A stretch of DNA of 64,000 bases from JABSSA01 sp039984715 (lineage in GTDB: Bacteria > Pseudomonadota > Alphaproteobacteria > Rhodobacterales > Rhodobacteraceae), in the NCBI GenBank assembly GCA_039984715.1, contig JBDWUA010000010.1, positions 186,001 through 250,000 on the forward strand, given 5' to 3'. Shown here piece after piece: positions 1-9,728 of this stretch. Positions within the stretch are counted from its first letter, which is position 1, and every line of letters starts with the position of its first letter. Made by a program: the position numbers and the translations under genes. Under the pieces are notes generated by a model that saw only the letters and a list, made by a program, of their open reading frames with translations, made no database searches and was not told the DNA's origin.

Positions 1-832
1 ACAGCGCGATCACGTCCATGTACCCTTCGGCCACCAAAAGTGACTGGCCTTTGCCTGCGGCGGTACGCGCAGGTGCGTGATTGTAAAGGTTGCGACCCTT
101 GTCAAAAAGCTCGGTTTCCGGCGAATTCAGATATTTAGCCCCGTCGTCTGGGTCCATGGCGCGGCCACCAAAGCCAACGCAACGCCCACGGGGATCACGG
201 ATCGGGAATATAATTCTGTTGCGAAACGTATCGTAGGGTTTGCCACCCTTCTGGCTAGGCTTTGCCAGACCAGCGTCCAAGATTAAATCGTCCGGAACGC
301 TTTTCCCCTTTAGATGATCCCACAAGGCTTGCCATGCATCAGGTGCGAATCCGATATCCCAACGATCTTGTGCCTCGGGGCCCAACCCTCGTTTTGATTG
401 CAAATAGTCGCGCGCAGGGCCTGCCGCCCCGGTACGCAATTGCAGTTTGAAAAACTGCAAAGCATGCTCAACAACTTCGGCCAACAAAGTGCGACGGTCT
501 GCTTTTTGTTGGGCCTTTGGATCGCGGGCCGGCATTGGTAGGCCCGCTTCATTCGCGAGGATTTCAACGGCCTCGATAAAACTAACGTTTTCAGTGTCTT
601 TGACAAAAGAGATTGCATCGCCTTTGGCATGACACCCAAAGCAGTAATAATACCCCTTGCGATCATCTACATGAAAGGACGCTGTTTTTTCATGGTGAAA
701 CGGACACGGCGCCCACAGATCGCCCTTGCCCTGATTTGACTTGCGCGCATCCCACGTGACTTTTCGCCCGACGACCTGACTAAGGCTGAGACGGGTGCGC
801 AATTCATCAAGGAAACCTGGGGGCAGACTCAT
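1..832 (-). CDS. dnaG: DNA primase DnaG, 5' part (cut by window edge)
   Basis: Primase that makes RNA primers at the replication fork. The open frame starts at the ATG ending at 832 (MSLPPGFLDELRTRLSLS) and runs off the left edge, so about 277 residues are visible of a protein usually near 600-650. It shows the CHC2 zinc-binding domain near residues 40-65 (CPFHHEKTASF, then CFGCHAKGD, giving the C-x2-H...C-x2-C ligands). Next comes the catalytic core, with FGGRAMD and the Toprim acidic motif EGYMD at the very end of the visible part. It lies 40 bases downstream of a small exported protein and may be read with it. Identity is secure; only the C-terminal helicase-binding part is missing from view. 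Confidence 0.96.
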   Translation of the reverse strand, partial: MSLPPGFLDELRTRLSLSQVVGRKVTWDARKSNQGKGDLWAPCPFHHEKTASFHVDDRKGYYYCFGCHAKGDAISFVKDTENVSFIEAVEILANEAGLPMPARDPKAQQKADRRTLLAEVVEHALQFFKLQLRTGAAGPARDYLQSKRGLGPEAQDRWDIGFAPDAWQALWDHLKGKSVPDDLILDAGLAKPSQKGGKPYDTFRNRIIFPIRDPRGRCVGFGGRAMDPDDGAKYLNSPETELFDKGRNLYNHAPARTAAGKGQSLLVAEGYMDVIAL

Positions 833-872
833 AGTGTCTATATTGTGCGGCGATAGGTCGGGATTTCAAGTC

Positions 873-1214
873 TCAGTTCGTGGCATTCTGGGTCAGATTT
901 TGAATTCTGTCCCAATTGTCGATGCACTGCTGTTCTGACACTGCGCCCAAATCAACGTCTTTCAAATCGCGACGACGCTGGTCGTAAATCCAATCAACCA
1001 AAGCCGGCATGGCCTGTTCCATCGTTTTGGGCCAGCTGGGATTCGCCTCCATCAAGCCAGGCACGACGTCATCTTTTGGGACCCTGTTCAAACGAGCCGT
1101 TTGAATTGCGCCAACGACGCGGGCCTGAAAGGAACAACTTTCGGCAGCTGATTTAGCAAAGACAGGCGCCGCAGAAAAAGTAAGCGCACAAACAACAGCA
1201 ATACGGGTCAGCAT
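873..1214 (-). CDS. Small exported protein of unknown function
   Basis: A 113-residue protein with a clear N-terminal signal peptide (MLTRIAVVCALTFSAAPVFA, cleavage expected after the Ala-x-Ala motif), so it probably acts in the periplasm. The mature part has two cysteines (ESCSF and QQCID), which could form one disulfide. I recognise no domain. I chose the ATG ending at 1214 over the upstream in-frame start at 1244 because AAGAAAGAGG lies just before it and the signal peptide then begins at residue 1. It sits between soxG (33 bases upstream) and dnaG (40 bases downstream) on the same strand. Nothing in the sequence links it to sarcosine oxidation. Confidence 0.7.
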   Translation of the reverse strand: MLTRIAVVCALTFSAAPVFAKSAAESCSFQARVVGAIQTARLNRVPKDDVVPGLMEANPSWPKTMEQAMPALVDWIYDQRRRDLKDVDLGAVSEQQCIDNWDRIQNLTQNATN

Positions 1215-1247
1215 AAAGGCCTCTTTCTTAGAATCAGTTAGCAAAGT

Positions 1248-1793
1248 CTATCTGCGCGAAGCTATGCTTTCCATCGCTGTCTCAAGATCATGCTGTAACG
1301 TCTTCGCCATTGATCGGAAAACCATCACCAAAAACGTGTTTTTTCCAGTTCTCGTTATCGATGCGTTCATATGCTGAACAAGACTGCGCATAGTGTGCCC
1401 CATCTTGAAAGTGTTGGATCGAACGTCAACGGGCACAAGCCGCGCCAACACGTCTTCGGCCCCCTCTCCCTCAAGAACCAAACACGTCCAAGCGTCTGAC
1501 TGGTCAGTCAGAGCCGCATGCTGCGCCAGCGCATTGTCTGGAACCGGGCCAACCAACAGCGCCATGTCATAGCCAATCCAAATCGCGCGTGCGCCTTCTC
1601 GGCCTGTTGCCCTGTTTGGTTTTGGGAATGTCATTCCATGGACATCCTTCAGGACCAAGGATGATGCATCATACGCCCCTTGATACGGCGCAATCGACGT
1701 AAAGTGGCCCAGATCGACTTCTTTCAAAGTGACGCTGCCAACCGTCTTAGGTGCCACCCCCTTCAACGGCGATATCGCGACAAGATCAACCAC
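1248..1793 (-). CDS. soxG: Sarcosine oxidase subunit gamma
   Basis: Smallest catalytic-complex partner of heterotetrameric sarcosine oxidase, which oxidises sarcosine to glycine and passes the methyl group to tetrahydrofolate. The 181-residue product begins VVDLVAISPLKGVAPKT, the usual gamma-subunit opening (the first V is read as Met). It continues with the GcvT-like C-terminal fold seen in this family (LVGPVPDNALAQHAALTDQSD). I place the start at a GTG ending at 1793 because AAGGAGG lies 8 bases before it. A longer in-frame start at 1892 would overlap soxA by over 100 bases and add residues unlike the family. The gene overlaps the soxA stop by 8 bases, which suggests translational coupling. 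Confidence 0.9.
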   Translation of the reverse strand: MVDLVAISPLKGVAPKTVGSVTLKEVDLGHFTSIAPYQGAYDASSLVLKDVHGMTFPKPNRATGREGARAIWIGYDMALLVGPVPDNALAQHAALTDQSDAWTCLVLEGEGAEDVLARLVPVDVRSNTFKMGHTMRSLVQHMNASITRTGKNTFLVMVFRSMAKTLQHDLETAMESIASRR

Positions 1794-4719
1794 GCGCGCG
1801 GCCTCCTTCAGGATCAAAGAACACAGGAGAACAGATTTCGACTTGGGTATCGAGTTCGCGCAAATGATCGACCATGCGCATGGTTTCACCAACCCGTTTC
1901 ATCCCGCCTTGTATAAAGCCAAGCCCGATGAAATGACCAAGCGTCGGGGAAAACGCAACGGACGTAATATAGCCCTGATCGTTTAGCCGTGTTGCGTCCT
2001 CACCCGCATTGAACACATGCGCGCCTGCGGACAGCTGCTTCACCGCTCCAACCGGCTTGAAACCCACCAATCGCTCGCGATCTTCTTCGTTCAACCCAAC
2101 ACGCGCCGCCATCGTCTTGCCTATGCAATCCTTTTTGCCGGAAATCATGCGTTCCATCCCGATATCAAAGGCGGTCACGCGTCCATGAATTTCCGCATGT
2201 GTGACAAAGCCTTTTTCGATCCGCAGCACATTCAGCGCTTCCATACCGTAAGGGCCACCACCCAAACGTTCCGCATGTGTCACCAGATGCTTGAACAGGC
2301 TTTCGCCAAACCGTGACGGAACCGCAATTTCGTAAGCATGCTCACCTGAGAATGAAATCCTAAACAGCCGTCCTTTCACACCGCCAATCGATACATCGCC
2401 ACAAGCCATGAACGGCCATGTTTCGTTATCGATGGAGTCATCCAAAAGCTCATTCAACACTTCACGCGCCTTTGGCCCGGCAACGGCGAGTTGCGCCCAT
2501 TGTTCGGTGACGGACATAAGGCGTACGTCCCATTCGGGATGCAGCATTTGGGTGATGAATTCCAAGTGACGCATGACCAATCCCGCCGCAGCGGTTGTTG
2601 TAGTCATTACAAAGCGCTGATCGCTTAACCGTGCCGTCGTGCCATCATCCAATACATGCCCGTCTTCGCGCAACATCAGACCATAGCGGACACGCCCAAC
2701 TTTTAGTGTCGAGAACATGTTCGTATAGGCAAAGTCCAACAGTTTTGCCGCGTCAGGCCCTTGGATGTCGATTTTGCCAAGGGTCGACACATCACACACA
2801 CCGACAGAATTGCGCACATAGCCAATTTCGCGGTCGCAGGATTGGCGCCACGTCGTTTCGCCATTCAGCGGGAAATAGCTCGGACGATACCAAAGCCCTG
2901 CTTCGATCATCGGTGCTTTTCGATTTACGCTTTCTGCATGGCTGGTTGTAAAACGTTGCGGGGCAAAGCCCTCGCCTTGCGCCCCAGCACCCAAAGCCGC
3001 AATCGCGACAGGTGAATAAGGAGGTCGAAACGTTGTGGTGCCGGTTTCTGGAATGCCTCGTCCCGTGGCATCCGCCAGAATTGCCAAGGCCGTGACGTTC
3101 GAATTCTTACCCTGATCCGTTGCCATCCCTTGCGTCGTGTAACGCTTCATATGTTCGACAGATCGGAAATTTTCAGTCGCGGCCTGTTTTATGTCCTTAA
3201 CTGTCACATCATTCTGGAAATCTAACCAAGCACGACCGCGTCCACCAACAGCCCATTTCGGCGTCGGATGGCACGCATTGTTTTCCGCTTCGGGAATTGC
3301 AGGAGCATCTGCAGCCAAACCAAGAGCGTCTAACGCAGCAATCGCGGCATTCGCTCCTTCCGTCAGACATGCGAAGGTCGACATCGACCCATTGCAGGCC
3401 CCAACTGCCACAAGGTTCGGAATTGCGTCTGTCGCCGGGACAAAGCTGGCCAGATCGTCACGCCACACTGGGCGTCCATTCATATGGCACGTTAGATGCA
3501 CGCTTGGGTTCCAGCCACCGGAAACACCCAAGCAATCTGTCGCAATGCGTTCGATCCCGGATTGGGTTTGCACTGTAATGCTTTCCAGCCCTTTGCGGCC
3601 ACCGGTGTTTGTAATTTCGCCCCCGGCAATCACCCGGTAATCACCCAAAGCTTTTGCATCTGGTCGGCTATCAACGACGGCGGGAACGTAAACGCCAGCA
3701 GCCATCAAATCGACAGCGGTGCGATGTGCATCATCATTGTTGGTGAACAACGTCACCTTGCGCCCAGCGCTGACACCCCATCGATTAAGGTATGAGCGGA
3801 TCGCACCCGCCTGCATGATGCCCGGACGGTCGTTATTTCGAAACGCAATGTGCCGTTCGATAGCGCCCGCAGCCAAAATCGTACGCTTTGCAACGATACG
3901 CCAAAACGTCTCACGTGGCAGTTTGGTTGTCTTTGGTTGCATGTGATGTGCAACGCGTTCGACCGCGCCGTAAGTCCCGCCATCATGCGCACCAGTGATT
4001 GTCGTTCGTGGCATCATCCGCACATTGGGCAATGCCTCAAGTTCGGCAATCACCGTTGCGGCCCATTCAGTTCCAGTTTGACCACCGATGCCATGAGATT
4101 CAGAATTCAAACGGCCACCAAAGCGAAAATCTTCATCCGCCAATAAGACATCCGCACCGGCCCGTCCGGCCGTAAGTGCAGCCATCAATCCGGCAGGCCC
4201 CGCACCAATGACCAACACGTCACAAAAGGCATAGCCCTTTTCATAGGTCTCTGTGACAGCTTGCCCGCTTAGGCGGCCCAAACCTGCTGCGCGCCGGATG
4301 ACAGGTTCGTAAACCTTTTCCCAAAACGTCTTTGGCCACATGAACGTTTTATAATAAAATCCCGCGCCCAAGACTGATGCACCAAGGTCATTGACGGCCA
4401 TCACGTCACATCCGACAGAAGGCCACGCATTTTGCGATCTTGCGTCCAAATCCGCGTGAATTTCTTGTACCGTCGCACGTATGTTGGGGTCCTGTTTCGC
4501 GCCCTTGCCGATTGTCACAAGCGCATTTGGCTCTTCGCTTCCCGCGCTCCAAACACCGCGTGGCCGATGGTATTTAAACGAGCGACCCACCAACCGAATG
4601 TCATTGGCCAACAGTGCCGAGGCAAGCGTGTCGCCATGAAACCCCTTGTATTCAACGCCGTTGAACCGGAATTTGACTGGCTTGGCCCTGTCGATCTGCC
4701 CTTTGTTCGCAATTCTCAC
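1786..4719 (-). CDS. soxA: Sarcosine oxidase subunit alpha
   Basis: Large (977-residue) subunit of heterotetrameric sarcosine oxidase. The N-terminal 100 residues are the small FAD/ferredoxin-like region (FNGVEYKGFHGDTLASALL, GRSFKYHRPRG). A Rossmann dinucleotide site follows near residue 170 (VIGAGPAGLMAA), with the family block RYTTQGMATDQGKNSN near 530. The C-terminal 370 residues form a GcvT-like aminomethyltransferase domain that binds tetrahydrofolate (GPYGMEALNVLRIEKGF). Length and domain order are normal for the family. It overlaps soxD by 4 bases (ATGA) and soxG by 8 bases, so all four subunits are probably translated together. Acts in the cytoplasm, producing glycine, 5,10-methylene-tetrahydrofolate and hydrogen peroxide. 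Confidence 0.97.
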   Translation of the reverse strand: MRIANKGQIDRAKPVKFRFNGVEYKGFHGDTLASALLANDIRLVGRSFKYHRPRGVWSAGSEEPNALVTIGKGAKQDPNIRATVQEIHADLDARSQNAWPSVGCDVMAVNDLGASVLGAGFYYKTFMWPKTFWEKVYEPVIRRAAGLGRLSGQAVTETYEKGYAFCDVLVIGAGPAGLMAALTAGRAGADVLLADEDFRFGGRLNSESHGIGGQTGTEWAATVIAELEALPNVRMMPRTTITGAHDGGTYGAVERVAHHMQPKTTKLPRETFWRIVAKRTILAAGAIERHIAFRNNDRPGIMQAGAIRSYLNRWGVSAGRKVTLFTNNDDAHRTAVDLMAAGVYVPAVVDSRPDAKALGDYRVIAGGEITNTGGRKGLESITVQTQSGIERIATDCLGVSGGWNPSVHLTCHMNGRPVWRDDLASFVPATDAIPNLVAVGACNGSMSTFACLTEGANAAIAALDALGLAADAPAIPEAENNACHPTPKWAVGGRGRAWLDFQNDVTVKDIKQAATENFRSVEHMKRYTTQGMATDQGKNSNVTALAILADATGRGIPETGTTTFRPPYSPVAIAALGAGAQGEGFAPQRFTTSHAESVNRKAPMIEAGLWYRPSYFPLNGETTWRQSCDREIGYVRNSVGVCDVSTLGKIDIQGPDAAKLLDFAYTNMFSTLKVGRVRYGLMLREDGHVLDDGTTARLSDQRFVMTTTTAAAGLVMRHLEFITQMLHPEWDVRLMSVTEQWAQLAVAGPKAREVLNELLDDSIDNETWPFMACGDVSIGGVKGRLFRISFSGEHAYEIAVPSRFGESLFKHLVTHAERLGGGPYGMEALNVLRIEKGFVTHAEIHGRVTAFDIGMERMISGKKDCIGKTMAARVGLNEEDRERLVGFKPVGAVKQLSAGAHVFNAGEDATRLNDQGYITSVAFSPTLGHFIGLGFIQGGMKRVGETMRMVDHLRELDTQVEICSPVFFDPEGGRARG

Positions 4720-4976
4720 GGCGTCACCGCCTCTTTGGCCAACCGCACAGACTCAATGTCATGCGTCACAGTGTTTCGCGTCACGATAACCCAAGCACCA
4801 CAACCTGCGTCATGGCTCCATAATTCGTCCAAAAGGCCTGCTGGGTTTTCGCGCAGATGTACATAATTTGCCCATGCCTTGTCACCCGCATCGGGATCAG
4901 GCCGTTGCAACGCAGCGCCCATGTAATAAAATTCTCGACGATCGCGATCACCGCAATTGGGACATGGTATTCTCAT
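4716..4976 (-). CDS. soxD: Sarcosine oxidase subunit delta
   Basis: Zinc-binding small subunit (86 residues) of sarcosine oxidase. The N-terminus MRIPCPNCGDRDRREFYYMG carries the C-x2-C half of the zinc site, and the later H-D-A-G-C-G stretch near residue 55 supplies further ligands. This is typical of SoxD, as is the aromatic block VHLRENPAGLLDELW. It lies 71 bases downstream of soxB and overlaps soxA by 4 bases. The order B-D-A-G matches the known operon. The start is supported by the conserved opening; the ribosome site before it (GGGGTATG) is only moderate. Confidence 0.95.
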   Translation of the reverse strand: MRIPCPNCGDRDRREFYYMGAALQRPDPDAGDKAWANYVHLRENPAGLLDELWSHDAGCGAWVIVTRNTVTHDIESVRLAKEAVTP

Positions 4977-5047
4977 CGGTTCATACCCCGAGCATGGCCA
5001 ATCATTTGTGCTGCTTTAAAAGGTTGGAATTCCATTTCGCAGCCTCC

Positions 5048-6304
5048 TTAATGCAAATTATGCTGCGACCCGGTCGCTTCTTCATCCATCAGACCGCGCC
5101 CTGTTTCGAAACGATCCATCCGGTGGTGTTCAGCTGCCGGATGCGGTTTGTCCGTTGCGATCAAATGCGCAAAACAATTGCCTGACCCCGGAGTCGCTTT
5201 GAAACCGCCATAACACCACCCATAATTCAGATAGAGCCCATCGATGCCCGGCGCACGATCTATGACAAATGACCCATCCGGCGTCATATCCATGATGCCG
5301 CCCCAAGATCGCAATATTTTTGCCTTCCCGATCATCGGCATCAAGGTCATCGCCGCCTCAGAGACATGTTCGACCATTGGAAGATTTCCTCGCGCTGCAT
5401 AGCTTGAGTAGAAATCGATATCGCCGCCAAAGACCAATCCACCTTTGTCGGATTGACTGATATAGAAATGTCCCATCCCGAACGAGATCACGTGGTCGAT
5501 GCACGGCTTCAGTCCTTCGGTGACAAAAGCTTGCAACACATGGCTTTCGACAGGAAGACGCAGACCGGCCATCTCAGCAACTTGGCTGGAGCGCCCTGCG
5601 ACAACCATCGCAACTTTTTTGGCCCGGATCGCGCCGCGGCTGGTCTGCACGCCAGTGACACGACCATCCGCAATATCGATGCCTGTCACTTCGCAATTTT
5701 GGATCAGGTCAACACCCCGTTCGCTTGCTGATCGCGCAAACCCCCACGCCACAGCGTCATGCCGCGCAGTCCCACCACGTGGGTGGAACAACCCACCATA
5801 GATCGGAAACCGGACTTGGTCGAAATCAAGATAGGGAAGCATTTTGCGAACACCATCAGTGTCCAAGAGGATCGCGTCATCGCCTTGGTTGATCATCGCA
5901 TTGCCACGACGTGCAAAAGCGTCCCGCTGACCGTCCGAGTGGAATAGATTGATAATGCCACGCTGCGAATGCATGACATTGTAATTCAGATCCTCTTCCA
6001 ACCCTTCCCAGAGCTTTAAGGAATGCGAATAGAATTCCGAATTTCCGGGCAACCCGTAATTGGCCCTGACAATCGTGGTGTTCCGACCGACATTCCCGCC
6101 ACCCAGATATCCACGCTCCAACACGGCGACATTGGTCAGCTTATGCTGTTTCGCCAAATAATGCGCCGTGGCCAGACCGTGCCCGCCACCGCCAATAATC
6201 AGGATGTCGTATTCGGCCTTAGGTTCGGGATCACGCCAATGAGGTTTCCACCCCTTGTTCCCAGTCAGTCCTTCCTTGAGAACGCGTAAGCCGGAAAAAC
6301 GCAT
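5048..6304 (-). CDS. soxB: Sarcosine oxidase subunit beta
   Basis: Catalytic flavoprotein subunit (418 residues) that oxidises sarcosine. It carries an N-terminal FAD-binding site (ILIIGGGGHGLATAHYLAK, about residues 33-51). It also has the block GGTARHDAVAWGFA, where the family attaches FMN covalently through the histidine. The C-terminus has GGFKATPGSG, the usual end of the DAO-type fold. I start it at the ATG ending at 6304 (MRFSGLRVLKEG), preceded by TAGGGGGC. The longer frame back to 6424 adds 40 residues that do not look like the family. First gene of soxBDAG. The 167 bases upstream separate it from the end of glutamate dehydrogenase, so read-through from that gene is possible. Confidence 0.96.
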   Translation of the reverse strand: MRFSGLRVLKEGLTGNKGWKPHWRDPEPKAEYDILIIGGGGHGLATAHYLAKQHKLTNVAVLERGYLGGGNVGRNTTIVRANYGLPGNSEFYSHSLKLWEGLEEDLNYNVMHSQRGIINLFHSDGQRDAFARRGNAMINQGDDAILLDTDGVRKMLPYLDFDQVRFPIYGGLFHPRGGTARHDAVAWGFARSASERGVDLIQNCEVTGIDIADGRVTGVQTSRGAIRAKKVAMVVAGRSSQVAEMAGLRLPVESHVLQAFVTEGLKPCIDHVISFGMGHFYISQSDKGGLVFGGDIDFYSSYAARGNLPMVEHVSEAAMTLMPMIGKAKILRSWGGIMDMTPDGSFVIDRAPGIDGLYLNYGWCYGGFKATPGSGNCFAHLIATDKPHPAAEHHRMDRFETGRGLMDEEATGSQHNLH

Positions 6305-6471
6305 ATTGCCCCCTAATTCGCGGCGAACATCGTCGCATCGAACAATGAGTAACAAGCGGCTCCGACAAAGCCAGCCCTTTTTCGACAAAAGCAGGCAATT
6401 TGCGACCAAATGCGTCGCGCGCATCTCCGGCGGTGCCCACTATGACAACGCCGAAGACAAGATTTCACCTT

Positions 6472-7902
6472 CTAGAGGCCCTTAGCGCGGTAACTTGCTG
6501 CAACTTTCCCGATGGACACCAGATAGGCCGCAGTCCGCAGATCCTGTACATCGCCGCGTTCGTGCCAGACGCTTGCCATTGACTGATAAGCAATGCGCAT
6601 TGTGTCATCCAAACCCGACCGTACAAGTTCCAGCTCACCCGCACCGCGCAAATATTTCTGCTTGAAGTCCGGGCTAAGTTGCCAGCCAACACCAGCGTCG
6701 GAACTCAGACGTTCCAATTCGTCGATGATCAGTTGGTGACGCGCTTCTTCTTGCCGGCGTTGCATGCGTCCAAATCGAATATGGCTCAGGTTTTTGACCC
6801 ATTCGAAATACGACACTGTCACACCGCCAGCATTTGCATACATATCCGGGATGATCACCGTACCCTTTTCCCGCAGAATGTCGTCAGCTCCGGCAGTTAC
6901 AGGACCATTCGCTGCTTCAATGATGACAGGAGCTTTAATACGGGCGGCATTGCCAAGATTGATAACCCCTTCTAGGGCCGCAGGTATGAGAATGTCGCAT
7001 TCTTCCTCAAGAACATCTGCGCCTTCTGCCTTGTGGGCCGCGTCCGGGAACCCTGAGACACCACCATGTTTGACGATCCAATTGCGCACAGCGTCGACGT
7101 CCAAACCCTTTGCATTATACAAAGCGCCATCTCGTTCGATAATGCCGACAACCGAACACCCGTCTTCTTCCGACAAGAACTTGGCCGCGTGATATCCCAC
7201 ATTGCCCAAACCCTGCACGATAACGCTTTTGCCGTCCAACGACCCTGTTAGACCGGATTTCTTTACACCATCCTTGTCGCGAAAGAACTCACGAAGCGCG
7301 TATTGAACGCCTCTTCCTGTCGCTTCAACTCGGCCAGCGATACCACCAGCGTTCAATGGTTTGCCAGTGACGCACGCGCGACCGTTGATGTCGGTTGTGT
7401 TCATCCGCATGTATTGATCAGCCATCCAGGCCATCTCGCGTTCGCCTGTTCCCATATCGGGTGCCGGAACGTTCTGGGCGGGATTAATTAGGTCTCGTTT
7501 TATCAATTCATATGCGAAACGCCGTGTGATTGTCTCAAGTTCGGCTTCGTCGTATTCACGCGGATCGATACACAGCCCGCCTTTCGACCCACCAAAGGGC
7601 GCTTCGACCAAAGAACATTTATAGGTCATCAAGGCTGCCAAAGCTTCGACTTCGTCTTGATTTACCGAAGGTGCATAACGGATTCCACCTTTCACCGGCT
7701 CCATATGCTCAGAGTGAACCGAACGATATCCCGTGAAAGTCTGAAGCTGACCACGCAACCGAACACCAAACCGCACGGTATAGGTTGCGTTGCACACTCT
7801 AATCTTTTCTTCGAGACCCGGCGGCAGATCCATCAATGCCACCGCCCGGTTAAACATGAGATCAACACTTTCACGGAAACTTGGTTCGTTGACTGCCGTC
7901 AT
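6472..7902 (-). CDS. gdhA: Glutamate dehydrogenase (Glu/Leu/Phe/Val family)
   Basis: Interconverts glutamate and 2-oxoglutarate plus ammonium. The 476-residue protein has the substrate-domain signature PVKGGIRYAPSV, the catalytic-lysine region (LVEAPFGGSKGG) and PAPDMGTGEREMAWM. Its NAD(P) site is VQGLGNVGYHAAKFLSE near residue 235, followed by the conserved EAANGPV and PDMYANAGGVTVSYFEW. AAGGAGGG lies before the ATG. A catabolic role fits its place upstream of sarcosine oxidase, which releases glycine and C1 units, but nothing shows joint control. Cofactor preference (NAD or NADP) cannot be read safely. It is divergent from the tad genes. Confidence 0.95.
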   Translation of the reverse strand: MTAVNEPSFRESVDLMFNRAVALMDLPPGLEEKIRVCNATYTVRFGVRLRGQLQTFTGYRSVHSEHMEPVKGGIRYAPSVNQDEVEALAALMTYKCSLVEAPFGGSKGGLCIDPREYDEAELETITRRFAYELIKRDLINPAQNVPAPDMGTGEREMAWMADQYMRMNTTDINGRACVTGKPLNAGGIAGRVEATGRGVQYALREFFRDKDGVKKSGLTGSLDGKSVIVQGLGNVGYHAAKFLSEEDGCSVVGIIERDGALYNAKGLDVDAVRNWIVKHGGVSGFPDAAHKAEGADVLEEECDILIPAALEGVINLGNAARIKAPVIIEAANGPVTAGADDILREKGTVIIPDMYANAGGVTVSYFEWVKNLSHIRFGRMQRRQEEARHQLIIDELERLSSDAGVGWQLSPDFKQKYLRGAGELELVRSGLDDTMRIAYQSMASVWHERGDVQDLRTAAYLVSIGKVAASYRAKGL

Positions 7903-8294
7903 GGCTTAGTCCCTCCTTTTCACAAGCGAATCGTACTGCAACAATCGCTGGACTAAGTGTATGACCACCAGCTTAAGACATGCGAGTGAAATCACTGTTT
8001 TTTCGTTTCTGCACAAATGCGCCATAGTGGAAAGTGTTAACGGTCCTTTTGACCCTGAAACAGTGAGTCCCTTCTAAACGCATTAAATTGGTCGAGTGAT
8101 TCAAGTTTTTCAAAATGTGGCGACATTATAGATCTGGGCGAAAACAATAAAATTGAACTAACGATTACTGTTTCCAACGATTCCGAAAGAGCACGCAAAT
8201 TTCGCCACCACGCCCAATTCCGAACACATTCCCAAGGTTAAAGAATTACAAGTTATTGGGCGTGTGGGGCGCCAGTTGGGAGTAAAGGTTCGTT
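7903..8294. other. Divergent intergenic region between gdhA and tadG-like gene
   Basis: About 390 bases, more AT-rich than the flanks and without a convincing gene. It must hold the promoters for gdhA (minus) and the TadG/TadE genes (plus). GGGAGTAAAGG sits just before the tadG-like ATG. Several TTAA half-sites occur, but I found no TTAA-N7-TTAA pair, so I do not claim CtrA control. No riboswitch or RNA gene was recognised. Confidence 0.5.
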
Positions 8295-9728
8295 ATGCTC
8301 ACCTATTTTCAAAAAAGGGGCGAAAGCTCTGCGCTTGCCCTTGCCTCCGGCCTTCAACGCCGCCTGACCTTCGCTCGAAGTTTCGCGCGGGACGATGAAG
8401 GTGTGATGACCTACTTCGCGTTGTGCATGTTGCTGATGATGCTTCTTGTTGGAGGCATCGGTATTGACTTGATGCGCAACGAGCTCGAGCGGTCCAAACT
8501 TCAGGCAACACTTGATCGCGCCGTCCTCGCGGCTGCGGATTTGGAACAGACGCTTTCCCCGACCGACGTTGTCACTGACTACTTTGACAAAGCGGGCATG
8601 GCCGACCATTTGGCCACCGTCACAGTAAATGATGGTCTGAACTTCCGCACCGTGCAAGCAAACGCTTCGACGACAAGTCCGACACGCTTTATGAAGTTTG
8701 TCGGTGTTGACGATTTGCCTGTTCCTGCAGTCGGGACTGCGGAAGAACGCGTGAATGCGGTCGAAATCTCAGTTGTTCTCGATATCTCGGGCTCGATGGG
8801 ATCGAACAACAAAATGGGCAACCTGCAGGACGCGGCAAAAACTTTCGTAGACACGGTTATCAAGCCTGAAAACCAAGATTTGATTTCGATGTCCATAGTA
8901 CCATACACGGCGCAAGTGAATGCTGGCTCCGAAATCTTTGACCAGCTCAATGCCACTCGCGTTCACAGCTTTTCCGAATGCGTTGACTTTGATCAGTCAG
9001 ATTTCAGTTCGACATCTATCAGTTTGTCGAAAAACTATGAGCAAATGCAACACTTTGAAGCCGGGTACAGTTGGTCTTATCCAATTGGCAACCCTGGATG
9101 CCCACAACAGAGCTACGAAGAAATTCAAGCCTTTTCTCAAGATGCAACAGCCTTGAAAAGCACGATTGACGAGTACACTCCTCGTGCAAACACAGCCATC
9201 CATCTAGGTATGAAATGGGGTGTGGCGATGGTTGACCCAAGCTTCCGTCCCATTACTGCTGCGTTGACGTCGTCCGGCGACGCCGATCCTACATTCGCAA
9301 ATCGACCTGTGGACTATAGCGACACAACCACACTGAAAACGGTCATCTTGATGACTGATGGTCAGAACGTCAGCACATATCGCATTCAGCCTCGGTACTA
9401 TGCGCAAAACAGCCACTATGTGCATTGGAGCCGTTACCCATTGTTCTGGTACTTGAACAACTACGTTGGCGGTAGCTGGAACGATTGGCGGTACTTGAAA
9501 TATTCCTCTTCGCAAGCGGACACCATGTTGTCCAACATCTGTTCTGCTGCGAAAACAGAAGGGATTGTGATCTGGTCCATTGGCTTTGAGGTTACGGATT
9601 TCTCTGCCGGTATCATGCGAGATTGCGCATCTTCACCCAGCCACTTCTTCCGCGTGGAAGGTGTTGAAATCAGCGATGCTTTTGAAGCTATTGCGAAACA
9701 AATCAACCAGCTGAGGCTGACCCAATGA
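8295..9728 (+). CDS. TadG-like pilus protein with von Willebrand factor A domain
   Basis: Membrane-anchored protein (477 residues) of the Tad/Flp pilus type. After a short basic N-terminus it has the TadG/TadE-like pseudopilin region, DDEGVMTYF, then a hydrophobic helix ending in DLMRNELERSKLQ. This places the rest outside the inner membrane. A vWA domain starts near residue 150 with the metal-site motif VVLDISGSMG; AIHLGMKWG and VILMTDGQN supply the later MIDAS residues. The C-terminal third has an unusual tyrosine- and tryptophan-rich insert (about residues 355-410: SHYVHWSRY, LFWYLNNYV, WNDWRYLKY). It overlaps the next gene by 4 bases. No tad ATPase or flp pilin gene lies in the window, so this is a satellite cluster. 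A role in pilus assembly or adhesion is inferred from the family. Confidence 0.85.
   Translation: MLTYFQKRGESSALALASGLQRRLTFARSFARDDEGVMTYFALCMLLMMLLVGGIGIDLMRNELERSKLQATLDRAVLAAADLEQTLSPTDVVTDYFDKAGMADHLATVTVNDGLNFRTVQANASTTSPTRFMKFVGVDDLPVPAVGTAEERVNAVEISVVLDISGSMGSNNKMGNLQDAAKTFVDTVIKPENQDLISMSIVPYTAQVNAGSEIFDQLNATRVHSFSECVDFDQSDFSSTSISLSKNYEQMQHFEAGYSWSYPIGNPGCPQQSYEEIQAFSQDATALKSTIDEYTPRANTAIHLGMKWGVAMVDPSFRPITAALTSSGDADPTFANRPVDYSDTTTLKTVILMTDGQNVSTYRIQPRYYAQNSHYVHWSRYPLFWYLNNYVGGSWNDWRYLKYSSSQADTMLSNICSAAKTEGIVIWSIGFEVTDFSAGIMRDCASSPSHFFRVEGVEISDAFEAIAKQINQLRLTQ

Noticed and set aside
6231..6440. 69-codon minus-strand frame between gdhA and soxB
   Set aside because: It runs into the soxB coding sequence in another frame and has no family resemblance; the intergenic region is only 167 bases.
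7903..8294. CtrA binding sites before the tad genes
   Set aside because: TTAA half-sites occur but no pair with the 7-base spacing needed was found.
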